Source: Desulfofustis sp. PB-SRB1 (GTDB lineage: Bacteria > Desulfobacterota > Desulfobulbia > Desulfobulbales > Desulfocapsaceae). Taken from it: a stretch of 64,000 bases of DNA. Below are positions 51,896-59,956 of the stretch, piece after piece. The notes under the pieces were generated by a model. That model was not told where the DNA came from, searched no databases, and saw only the letters and a program-made list of their open reading frames with translations. Each line of letters starts with the position of its first letter. Position 1 is the stretch's first letter. A program made the translations under genes and the position numbers. Location of the stretch: contig JAEQMT010000059.1 in NCBI GenBank assembly GCA_016722945.1, positions 248,001 to 312,000 on the forward strand, in the 5' to 3' direction.

Positions 51896-53809
51896 TCAAT
51901 AAATCAGTACGATGATCATACCGATCAGGGTGAGCAGGGTGTTGCTGACCGCGTAAGGCACCGTATAACCCAGCATGGGAATATTGGACTTTGCCACATC
52001 GCTCACCATCGCCACCGATGCCGTGCTGGTGCGCGCTCCGCCGCAGCAGCCCAAATTAATGGCCGGGTCGAACTTGAACAGATACTTGCCGATAAATGGG
52101 GCGAGCAGCATCGGTACCGAGGTGGCCACCACTCCACACAGGAACAGCCCCACGCCGGCGGATTTGAGCCCGGCCACAAAACCGGGTCCGGCGGAGATGC
52201 CGACGATTGCGATGAAAACGTTTAGTCCCACCGAATTCATGAACCATGCGGTTGGGGCCGGCAACTGGCCAAAGGTGGGATGCACCGAGCGGAGCCAGCC
52301 GAGAATCAGGCCGCCGATCAAAACGCCACCGGAAACTGAAAGGGTCACCGGAACAGTACCGACCTTGACGGTAATCGCACCGATAAGTCCGAAAAGAAAT
52401 ATGAACAGACCGACCCAGACCATGTCGGTGGCACTCGAGGGACGGTCGGCGTAGCCGATCGCCTTTTCAATGCGGGAGATGTGCGTTTTGGTACCTGATA
52501 TGGTGAGGATGTCACCCCGGTGCACGGTTGTTTGCGCGAGGATCGGTATACTGGCGTTGGCGGCGCCCCGGGTGAGTTTGCGCAAATAGACCCCGCGGGC
52601 ATACTTCTCCTTGGCCAGATCCACCAGCGTGCGACCGTTAATATCTTTGTGGGTGAGAACCAGATCAATGGACTCCACCGGTATATTGAGAAGTTCCTTG
52701 TCAGCGACTTCGGTGGCGTGCTGTTCGAGGGCGATCAGGGCCTCGGTGGGACCCGACACGGCGACCACGTCGCCACTTTTGAGCACGGTGGAGCCGTCAA
52801 AATCGACAATCTCGCCATTGCTCCGGAGCCGCTCGACAAACAACCGCTCAGTGGCGTGCAGGGTTTCCGCGTCGGCAACCGTCTTGCCAACCAACTGTCC
52901 TTCGGCGGCTATTGTAAAGGCGCGAATTTCGATCTGGTGCCAGGCCGACCCCATACCGCCGGGCGGCTGGCCCTCGGACATTCTCTCTTCGTAATCTTTA
53001 CAGGCTTTCACCAGATCTACGCCGAGCAGCTTGGGACCGAGCATTGACAGGATGATCCCGGTGCCGATCGTGCCCCAGAGATAACAGATGGCATAGGCCA
53101 CCGGAATCTGGTTGAGCTGCTCCTGCGGGTTGCTGATCCCGGAGTTGTTGATCGCGTCGGTGGCCAGACCGATGGAAGCTGAAATTGTCTGGGCGCCGGC
53201 CCATAATCCGGCGGCAAGGCCCACGTCAAATCCGGCAACCTTGGCGGCGATATAGGTGGTGATCAGACACAAAGCGCAGATCACCACCGCGAAAACAGCC
53301 TGTGGGGCTCCGTCATGAGCAACTCCGCGAACAAACTGCGGCCCCACGCTATAGCCCACGGCAAAGAGAAACATGGTGAAAAACACCGACTTGACCTCAG
53401 GGGAAATGCTGATGCCCAGCTGGCCGATAAGCACCCCTACCAACAGGGTACCGGTCACCGCCCCGAGACTGAAATGGCCAAGTTTTATCGACCCGATGTA
53501 ATAGCCGAGGGCGAGGGTAATAAACAGTGTGACGGCGACGTTGTTGCGCAGCACATTGACAATCCAGAATGAACTGGGAGCTGGTTCTTTCGCACTTTCA
53601 GCCGCCGCTTTTTCCTTCGGCTGATCGGCCGGTTTGTCAGCGGCATAGACATTACCCGCCAACAGCAGGGAAGAGGCGGCGGAAACCTCGTGGTTGTCGG
53701 TTAGTTGAAAATCAGGGGTCACGCACGTCATCACCAGCGCTACCAGCGTGAATACGCCAAGGATGACAGACCGCCTCATGGTACCGGATGGTCGTCGTGC
53801 AGTTATCAT
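51896..53809 (-). CDS. aspT: Aspartate:alanine antiporter with N-terminal extension
   Basis: The 637-residue membrane protein has the AspT/YidE layout: an N-terminal helix group (ALGYYIGSIKLGHFSLG, then GTLLVGVLIGQLG), two central RCK_C/TrkA_C domains (about residues 290-370 and 385-460) and a C-terminal helix group ending in the conserved GGARTSTASVAMVSD. It exchanges aspartate for alanine, which with AspD makes a proton-motive force and raises internal pH. An extra 80 residues at the start include a signal-like helix (VILGVFTLVALVMTC) and a Lys/Ala/Glu-rich linker; known AspT proteins (about 540 residues) lack these. GAGG before 53809 supports the long start. Confidence 0.9.
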   Translation of the reverse strand: MITARRPSGTMRRSVILGVFTLVALVMTCVTPDFQLTDNHEVSAASSLLLAGNVYAADKPADQPKEKAAAESAKEPAPSSFWIVNVLRNNVAVTLFITLALGYYIGSIKLGHFSLGAVTGTLLVGVLIGQLGISISPEVKSVFFTMFLFAVGYSVGPQFVRGVAHDGAPQAVFAVVICALCLITTYIAAKVAGFDVGLAAGLWAGAQTISASIGLATDAINNSGISNPQEQLNQIPVAYAICYLWGTIGTGIILSMLGPKLLGVDLVKACKDYEERMSEGQPPGGMGSAWHQIEIRAFTIAAEGQLVGKTVADAETLHATERLFVERLRSNGEIVDFDGSTVLKSGDVVAVSGPTEALIALEQHATEVADKELLNIPVESIDLVLTHKDINGRTLVDLAKEKYARGVYLRKLTRGAANASIPILAQTTVHRGDILTISGTKTHISRIEKAIGYADRPSSATDMVWVGLFIFLFGLIGAITVKVGTVPVTLSVSGGVLIGGLILGWLRSVHPTFGQLPAPTAWFMNSVGLNVFIAIVGISAGPGFVAGLKSAGVGLFLCGVVATSVPMLLAPFIGKYLFKFDPAINLGCCGGARTSTASVAMVSDVAKSNIPMLGYTVPYAVSNTLLTLIGMIIVLIY

Positions 53810-53834
53810 ATGGATACCTCATCACAAGAGTAAA

Positions 53835-53864
53835 GCCGGCAGTGGTGCGCACACTCCTGCCGGC
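53835..53864 (-). terminator. Hairpin between gad and aspT, possible (partial) terminator
   Basis: On the minus strand GCCGGCAG pairs with CTGCCGGC across a loop, followed by TTTACTCTT. It lies 27 bp after the gad stop. The weak T-run suggests partial termination, which would make more decarboxylase than antiporter. Confidence 0.5.
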
Positions 53865-53891
53865 CTGTTTCTGGGGGTTGCGGATTTGGCT

Positions 53892-55286
53892 CTAGCTGTG
53901 TTTGTAGCCGCCGGATTCCGCCTCGATTGCTTTGTGGTTGACCGGGTTTTTCTCGAAGTAATCCATACAGCGCTTGAGATCATCGACGAGCAGGTCGGCG
54001 AGATCGCGGCTGAAACCGTGCCGCACCAGGATACGCATGACTACCAGATCCTGACGGTTGGCCGGCATGCTGTAGGCGGCGATCTGCCAGCCACGCATGC
54101 GGATACGGTCGGAGAGATCGAAAAGGTTGAAGCCGGGATCGACACCGTCCTTGAGCGACCAGCTCATCGCCGGAATTCCCCCGCGGCCGTCGTAAATGAC
54201 CTTAAAGGGGCCGAGCTTGTCTATTTGATCGGAGAGATATTGAGCGGTTTCGTAGCAGGCCTGATGGATTTTGCGATATCCCTCTCTGCCGAGGCGCAGA
54301 AAATTGTAGTACTGGGCGATGATCTGTCCGCCGGGACGGGAAAAACTAAGCGCGAAGGTGGCCATGTTGCCGCCCAGATAGTTGACCCAGAAAATCAGAT
54401 CATCAGGCAGGTCCTCTTTGTCGCGAAATACCACCCAGCCCGCCCCCAGGGGTGCGAGGCCGAATTTATGACCGGAGGCGTTGATCGACTTGACCCGCGG
54501 CAGCCGAAAATCCCACTCCAGCTCTGGCTCAACGAAAGGCGCCAGAAAGCCGCCGCTGGCACCGTCCACGTGCAGCGGTATGTCGAGCCCGGTATCTTTC
54601 TGCAACTGATCCAGGGCGTCGCTGACCGCTTTCACCGGCTCATACTGACAGGTGAAGGTAACCCCCAGGGTGGGCACCACACCGATGGTATTCTCGTCGC
54701 ACCGCTTGATCACCTCCTCCGGGGTCATGATCAGCCGGTCTCCCTCCATCGGGATCTCCCGGAGTTCGACGTCCCAGTAGCGGGCGAATTTGTGCCAGCA
54801 GATCTGCACCGGCCCGCAGATCATGTTGGGTTTGTCGGTGGGCTTGCCGGCGGCCTTCATTTTTTCCCGCCAGCGCCATTTCATCGCCATGCCGCCAAGC
54901 ATCGCGGCGTCGCTGGATCCGGTGGTGGAGGTGCCCATGGTGTTGGCCGCATCGGGCGAGTTCCACAGATCGGCAAGCATATGGATACAGCGCGATTCGA
55001 TTTCAGCGGTCTGCGGATATTCATCCTTGTCGATCATGTTTTTATCGATGCATTCATCCATCAGCTTGTGGACGTACTCGTCCACCCAGGTCTGGCAGAA
55101 GGTGGCCAGATTCTGGCGGGCGTTGCCGTCCAGCATCAGCTCGTCGTGAACGACCTGGTAGGCGTGGCGGGGATCATGCTCGTTTTTGGGGAATTTGTAC
55201 TTGGGCATTACCACCGAGAGATCGGAAGATGCATAGACATCATCGTTGATACTGTCCTGTATGTTTGCTTTTTCATGCAGTGCCAT
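53892..55286 (-). CDS. gadB: Glutamate decarboxylase
   Basis: The 464-residue PLP enzyme converts glutamate and a proton to GABA and CO2. It has the group-II decarboxylase features [29 protein letters not shown] and the Schiff-base lysine in [11 protein letters not shown] near residue 275. Length and C-terminal His-rich end (GGYKHS) resemble E. coli GadB, whose tail closes the active site at neutral pH. The start at 55286 follows AAGGAG. No glutamate/GABA antiporter (GadC) is nearby; the next gene is aspT. It is the first gene of its unit. Confidence 0.95.
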   Translation of the reverse strand: MALHEKANIQDSINDDVYASSDLSVVMPKYKFPKNEHDPRHAYQVVHDELMLDGNARQNLATFCQTWVDEYVHKLMDECIDKNMIDKDEYPQTAEIESRCIHMLADLWNSPDAANTMGTSTTGSSDAAMLGGMAMKWRWREKMKAAGKPTDKPNMICGPVQICWHKFARYWDVELREIPMEGDRLIMTPEEVIKRCDENTIGVVPTLGVTFTCQYEPVKAVSDALDQLQKDTGLDIPLHVDGASGGFLAPFVEPELEWDFRLPRVKSINASGHKFGLAPLGAGWVVFRDKEDLPDDLIFWVNYLGGNMATFALSFSRPGGQIIAQYYNFLRLGREGYRKIHQACYETAQYLSDQIDKLGPFKVIYDGRGGIPAMSWSLKDGVDPGFNLFDLSDRIRMRGWQIAAYSMPANRQDLVVMRILVRHGFSRDLADLLVDDLKRCMDYFEKNPVNHKAIEAESGGYKHS

Positions 55287-55594
55287 CAGTGTTCTCCTTG
55301 TTTTTATGAAAGGTTCGATAACCAGACGGAGGTATAACACTGGCGTGTCGAATTGCCAGTGAGCCAATAGTAATAAAAGAGCAAAAAATGTACCAGAAAG
55401 TTTTGATTGCCCGTTTTTAAGTCCATTTCAAATACATCACAATATCATACCGTCGGCGGTAAGCCCATGGTGCCGCCCTCAACACCTACTCATGCTGGGT
55501 GGTCGGTGGGAATGGACATGAGTGGGTGAAGGAACCGTTGTGGTGTCTGTCGGTACGGGTGTCGAATATCTCCGGGTCGAAATATAGGTGCCAC
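55287..55594. other. Upstream region of gad, no gene recognised
   Basis: 308 bp, AT-rich near the gene. It should hold the gad promoter. The C/G-rich box found before the porin, Mla and sulfatase genes was not seen here. Confidence 0.4.
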
Positions 55595-55709
55595 ATATGG
55601 TCGTTTGCGGCCACAATGGCCGTATTCAGCCACAAAAGAATATGGGGTGGTCTCGAGATAGTGGCACAGGCGGGTCGAGGAAACTCCTATCCAGTCTGCC
55701 TGTACCGGG
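55595..55709 (+). repeat. 115-bp direct repeat, copy 2
   Basis: Same length and direction as copy 1 at 43277-43391; about a dozen substitutions and no gaps were seen by eye. It lies about 300 bp upstream of gad, at the outer edge of the minus-strand block. Confidence 0.8.
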
Positions 55710-55882
55710 AAAAGTGGTTTTTTGTTGTAGAGCTGAATTATTGCGGGTATGCTTCCTTGTTTGAAATAGTACCTTTCTTTATTGGCAAGAAATTTGCATT
55801 AAAGATTGTTTGTTACAGATATGGTGGCACCGAACGATCCCACGATGCCGTAGAGTGAAGATTCTCCGACGCTATCAGGATA
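55710..55882. other. Short AT-rich gap, nothing recognised
   Basis: Sequence between the 115-bp repeat and repeat family 2 copy C. No supported gene. Confidence 0.35.
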
Positions 55883-56042
55883 GATGAACTCGTAAAAACC
55901 TCAACATTGCTTGCTACCGTCATTCCCGCCCTCGATAACAACACTCAAGGGCAGGCTGCAGCGGGAATCCAGTGATTTCAATTAACTATGAATGTCAGGT
56001 CAGCTCCGTTATGACTGGAATATGGGTTTTTACGAAAGCATC
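55883..56042 (+). repeat. Dispersed repeat family 2 (160 bp), copy C
   Basis: GATGAACTCGTAAAAACC start, TTGCTTGCTACCGTCATTCC, arm CCCGCCCTCGATAACAACAC with partner CAAGGGCAGGCTGCAGCGGG, and GGGTTTTTACGAAAGCATC end. It is inverted relative to copy B at 32891, so B and C bracket the 23 kb between them. The 233 bp after it hold the promoter region of the DUF1656 operon and no gene. Confidence 0.85.
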
Positions 56043-56275
56043 GAGATATAGAGTTGTAAAAAGCATGCTCATGCTGCCGGTATGTTTCGTTAATCAAGAG
56101 AACGAAGTCGTTTCCTCCAATGCCATTATAGAAAAAGTTCGTTGCGAAACAACAAGGAAGCCAGGTTGTCTGCAGAACGAGCGCCGGGACCCGAGAAAGG
56201 GGGTTTCCCAACGATCAAGATGTTTTCCGCATGCCCCGAGCCGCGGGCGACGGCGGTGATGAGTAGGGTTGAATA

Positions 56276-56500
56276 ATGGCGCTGCTCGGCACATTTCGGG
56301 AACTGTCGATTGGCGGGGTCTATCTCTCTCCATGGCTGCTCATAGCTATTATTACGATACTATTGAGCTGGCTACTGGCTGATATCTTGAATCGGTTGCG
56401 CTGGTCGCGCTTTTTTGCCTCTCCAGCGCTGGTGTTTCTTGCCATGATGGCAGTTAACTTTGTTCTTCTTGAGTTTCTTCTCTTCGGGGGATATCGGTGA
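56276..56500 (+). CDS. DUF1656 (AaeX-like) small membrane protein
   Basis: The 74-residue protein has two membrane helices (SPWLLIAIITILLSWLLADIL and a C-terminal one) and the DUF1656 start FRELSIGGVYLSPW. In E. coli AaeX is encoded before the AaeAB aromatic-acid efflux pair. Its stop overlaps the next start (GTGA-type overlap), so translation is coupled with the adaptor gene. Role in the pump is unknown. Confidence 0.88.
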   Translation: MALLGTFRELSIGGVYLSPWLLIAIITILLSWLLADILNRLRWSRFFASPALVFLAMMAVNFVLLEFLLFGGYR

Positions 56501-57585
56501 AAAAGACCCTGCGGATCTTTGTTACACTTCTGATCGTCGGTATAGCCATCGCGCTGGTCGGCTGGCGTTATCGTCTATATTTAACAAATCCCTGGACCAG
56601 AGACGGCCAGGTTCGCGCCAATGTGGTGCAGGTGGCGCCGCGGGTATCGGGACCGGTTGTTGAATTGCCCATAACCGATAATCAGTTAGTAAAGGCCGGT
56701 CAGCTTCTCTTTAGAATCGACCCGCGCACCTACGCCAACAGCCTCGAACAGGCCAAGGCCCAGTATGAACAGCAGGTCAGCAACCTGCACGTGGCCGAGC
56801 AGCAGGTCGAGACGGCCAAGGTGCAGATCGATATCAGCGAGGCTTCGGTGGATCAAGCGCAAAGCAAGGTGAATGAAACCGAAGCCGATATTGAAAAGAA
56901 CAAGGCCGAGTGGGAGCGGCAGCAAAATCTGCTGCCGCAGCGTGCCACCTCGCAGAAATCGGTGGAGCGGGCCAAGGCCAGCTACCTGGTTGCCATCGAG
57001 CAGCGCAAGTCGGCATTGGCCGGGCTCGCTCAGGCCAAATCCAATCTGGCCAACAGCAAGACATCACTGGCAAGTGCCGAGGCCAGCCGCCGCAAGGCGG
57101 TTGCCATGGTGCGGGAGGGCCGATCCAGTATCGAGCAGGCTGAGTTGAACCTTGCCTTTACCGAGTTGCGCAGTCCGGTAACCGGATATGTAACCAATCT
57201 CACCCTGCGCATCGGCAGCCAGGCGGTCGCTAATCAACCGCAGCTGTCGGTAATTGATACCGAAAGTTTCTGGATCGAGGGCTTTTTCAAGGAAACTCAA
57301 ATCGGTCGGCTGCACCCCGGCGATGAGGCACTGGTTACCCTGATGGGCTATCCCCGCAGACCGCTGGAGGGAGTGGTCGAGAGTATCGGATGGGGTATTG
57401 CCCAGCAGGATGGCAGCGTCGGCTATGAAATGTTGCCTTCCGTTGACCCGACCTTTGACTGGATCAGATTGGCGCAGCGTTTACCGGTGCGGGTAAAGTT
57501 AGACGATGTGCCCGAGGATATTAGATTGCGGTTGGGGGTTACCGCTTCGGTTCTTATCCGAAGTGAAAGCGATTTATCACGCTAG
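56497..57585 (+). CDS. HlyD/EmrA-type periplasmic adaptor (AaeA-like)
   Basis: The 362-residue adaptor has one N-terminal membrane helix (FVTLLIVGIAIALVGWRY), a biotinyl-lipoyl half-motif (VAPRVSGPVVELPITDNQLVKAG), a long helical hairpin (about residues 85-215) and the second half-motif followed by beta-barrel strands. It links an inner-membrane pump to an outer-membrane channel. It follows the DUF1656 gene with overlap and precedes the channel gene by 19 bp. Confidence 0.92.
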   Translation: MKKTLRIFVTLLIVGIAIALVGWRYRLYLTNPWTRDGQVRANVVQVAPRVSGPVVELPITDNQLVKAGQLLFRIDPRTYANSLEQAKAQYEQQVSNLHVAEQQVETAKVQIDISEASVDQAQSKVNETEADIEKNKAEWERQQNLLPQRATSQKSVERAKASYLVAIEQRKSALAGLAQAKSNLANSKTSLASAEASRRKAVAMVREGRSSIEQAELNLAFTELRSPVTGYVTNLTLRIGSQAVANQPQLSVIDTESFWIEGFFKETQIGRLHPGDEALVTLMGYPRRPLEGVVESIGWGIAQQDGSVGYEMLPSVDPTFDWIRLAQRLPVRVKLDDVPEDIRLRLGVTASVLIRSESDLSR

Positions 57586-57604
57586 GCGACGGGAATCGAC
57601 GAAG

Positions 57605-59116
57605 ATGACTGTATTGCTTGAACTTTTTCCCGGAAAGCTGTGGTATGGCACGGTATTGCTGGTGTCCGCCCTGGCCCTCAATGGTTGTATGCTTGGCCCA
57701 CAGTATCATGAGCCCGCCGTCGAGAGCCTTGCCGTCTGGTCGGTGGCCGATGAAGATCTGGTGCAATCGAACAGGCCGACCGATCTCTTATGGTGGCGGC
57801 GGGCGTTTAACGATGATGAGCTTGATTTGCTGATTACCTACGCCCTCAAGCAGAATCTCTCCCTTCGCTCAGCCGGTCTTCAGGTGCTGCAATCGCAACA
57901 GCGGTTGGCGATCGCGGTGGGTAACCGCTTTCCACAGGCGCAACAGATCACCGGATCAGCCTCGCGCCAGCGTCAGACTCAGACAACCTTTGAAAGTTAC
58001 AACGTCGGCTTCAATCTGAGCTGGGAACTTGATTTCTGGGGCCGGTTTTCCCGCCAGATAGAGTCCGCCGCCGCCGAACTCGATGCCAGCGTCGCCAACT
58101 ATGATGCCGCGGTGGTCAGCTTGATAGCCGAAATTGCCAATAATTATCTGCTCGTGCGAACCAACCAGGAACGTCGAGAGGTGGCCCGGCAGAATATCGA
58201 TCTGCAGCGTCAGAGTCTGGCCATTGCCCAGGCCAAGTTCAATGCCGGCGAGGTCAGCGAGCTTGACGTTTTTCAGGCGAGAAGCCTGTTGCATGATACC
58301 GAGGCCCAGGTGTTCACTTACGATACCAACGTCGCCCAGCTCACCAACTCGCTGGCCATCCTGCTTGGTTTGCTGCCGGGAGCCCTCAATGATTTTCTGG
58401 AGGCCACCAAGCCGGTGCCGGAAACCGATATTTCAATTGCCCTGGGGCTGCCTCAGGATCAGATCCGGCGGCGCCCCGACCTGCGCGCCGCGGAGCGCAG
58501 ACTGGCGGCGCAAAGTGCGCAGATCGGCTTTGCCATTACCGATCTGTATCCACATTTTACCATCGGCGGCACCATTGGAACAAGTGCTGACACGGGTGGT
58601 GATCTGTTCACCAGCGGCAGCGAATTTTGGAGTATTTTCGGTGATTTCAGCTGGAATATATTCAATTACGGCCGATTGCGAAACAATGTCCGGCTCCAGG
58701 ACGCGTTATTCCAGCAATTGCTGGTGGATTACCGCAACACCGTCTTGCAGGCCCAAAATGAAACCGAAAACGCCATCGTTGATTATATCAATGCGCACCG
58801 CCAACTGCTCGCCTATGAACGTGCTAATACGGCAGCCACAAGTGCGGTGGAGACCGCCTCGATTCAATACCAGGAGGGGTTGATCAATTTCAACACGGTG
58901 ATCTCCAATCTCAGCACCAAAGCCCAGCAACAGGATCTCTTCGCGGTTACCAAAGGAGCGGTGGCCACCAATCTGGTCCAGGTGTATCGTTCCCTCGGCG
59001 GCGGCTGGGAGATGCGCGCCGACGAGGACCCGGTTCAACTGCTCTCTCCTGAAGATATTGAGGAATTACAGCAGCGCACCAAATTCTGGGAAAAATCTCT
59101 GCCGGCATCATATTAA
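57605..59116 (+). CDS. NodT-family outer-membrane efflux channel lipoprotein
   Basis: The 503-residue TolC-like protein has a lipobox LALNGC and two outer-membrane-efflux repeats, with the hallmarks WWRRAFNDDELDLLI, SWELDFWGRFSRQIES, GEVSELDVFQARS and RRRPDLRAAERRLAAQSAQIG. It should form the outer-membrane exit duct for the adaptor upstream. The ATG at 57605 gives the lipoprotein signal; the frame from 57506 overlaps the adaptor gene. Confidence 0.93.
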   Translation: MTVLLELFPGKLWYGTVLLVSALALNGCMLGPQYHEPAVESLAVWSVADEDLVQSNRPTDLLWWRRAFNDDELDLLITYALKQNLSLRSAGLQVLQSQQRLAIAVGNRFPQAQQITGSASRQRQTQTTFESYNVGFNLSWELDFWGRFSRQIESAAAELDASVANYDAAVVSLIAEIANNYLLVRTNQERREVARQNIDLQRQSLAIAQAKFNAGEVSELDVFQARSLLHDTEAQVFTYDTNVAQLTNSLAILLGLLPGALNDFLEATKPVPETDISIALGLPQDQIRRRPDLRAAERRLAAQSAQIGFAITDLYPHFTIGGTIGTSADTGGDLFTSGSEFWSIFGDFSWNIFNYGRLRNNVRLQDALFQQLLVDYRNTVLQAQNETENAIVDYINAHRQLLAYERANTAATSAVETASIQYQEGLINFNTVISNLSTKAQQQDLFAVTKGAVATNLVQVYRSLGGGWEMRADEDPVQLLSPEDIEELQQRTKFWEKSLPASY

Positions 59117-59196
59117 GCCTTCCCCGTGGTGTTGGGAGGCTGTTGCGGGAACATACCGGTTGATGAGATCATGCATCATGGAACAAGAGGAAGATT

Positions 59197-59928
59197 ATGC
59201 CGCATATGTTTGTCAGCAGACCCCGGCTCTATGACCTGACCAAAGGCAATAAGGATCTCAAGCGTCAGTTCCGGTGGGAGACGATCAATGCCGTCATCTA
59301 CAAGGTCGGCGGTTTTCTTTTTATTATCGGTAGCATCTTTTTCTTTCCGAAATTCGAAGCCTATGGAGATCTTGGCGCCTGGATTTTTCTGGTCGGCTCC
59401 TTGTTCTACCTGGTTGTAACCGGCCACGATCTCACCGAAGTTCGCCACTATTGGGCCACCAACACGGAACACGAGCGGCGCGCCTGGCTGGAATATAGCG
59501 CCGCGGCGAGCTACTTTTGGGGGACGATACTGTTTACCGTCGGCAGCATTTTTTTCTTTTCGGCAGTCGGATGGATTAGGGCGGGGGCGTGGTGCTTCGT
59601 GGCGGGAAGCCTGCTTTTTGTGCTGGGCGCCACCGTGAACGTCCTGCAGATTGTCAGCGCCCAAAAGATGATGGTTCTTCAACTGATGAATTTTACCGCC
59701 ATCACCTTTATCGTCGGCGCCGTTTTATTCACCGTGGCATCGGTTCCATATCTCTGGGATGTTGCTGCACCGGTTGATCGGGTTACCCTTTACACCTTTC
59801 TAGCCTGGCAGTTTCTGGCCGGCAGCGTGCTCTTTTTTGCCGGCGGGGTTTTTAACTATTTGCGTGCTTACGTGATCATGCGCGGCACGCTCAGCAATCC
59901 ATCAGCTGGCAATGATACGCACCCATGA
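59197..59928 (+). CDS. YrhK-domain integral membrane protein
   Basis: The 243-residue protein has about six membrane helices in repeated pairs, each of the YrhK form: a helix, FFFP- or FFFS-type turn and a second helix with GSL-F (GGFLFIIGSIFFF, AWIFLVGSLFYLV, ILFTVGSIFFF, AGSLLFVLGAT). AGAGGAAG precedes the start. It stands where the FUSC-type inner-membrane pump (AaeB) would be expected after DUF1656, HlyD and the channel. Its function is not known; it may take part in export, but no transport motif is visible. Confidence 0.75.
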   Translation: MPHMFVSRPRLYDLTKGNKDLKRQFRWETINAVIYKVGGFLFIIGSIFFFPKFEAYGDLGAWIFLVGSLFYLVVTGHDLTEVRHYWATNTEHERRAWLEYSAAASYFWGTILFTVGSIFFFSAVGWIRAGAWCFVAGSLLFVLGATVNVLQIVSAQKMMVLQLMNFTAITFIVGAVLFTVASVPYLWDVAAPVDRVTLYTFLAWQFLAGSVLFFAGGVFNYLRAYVIMRGTLSNPSAGNDTHP

Positions 59929-59956
59929 GCGGTGATTTTTAGATCACGCCCGCCAG

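Noticed and set aside
53748-55337. A 529-codon open frame antisense to the glutamate decarboxylase
   Set aside because: Shadow of a strongly conserved gene; no motif, no ribosome site.
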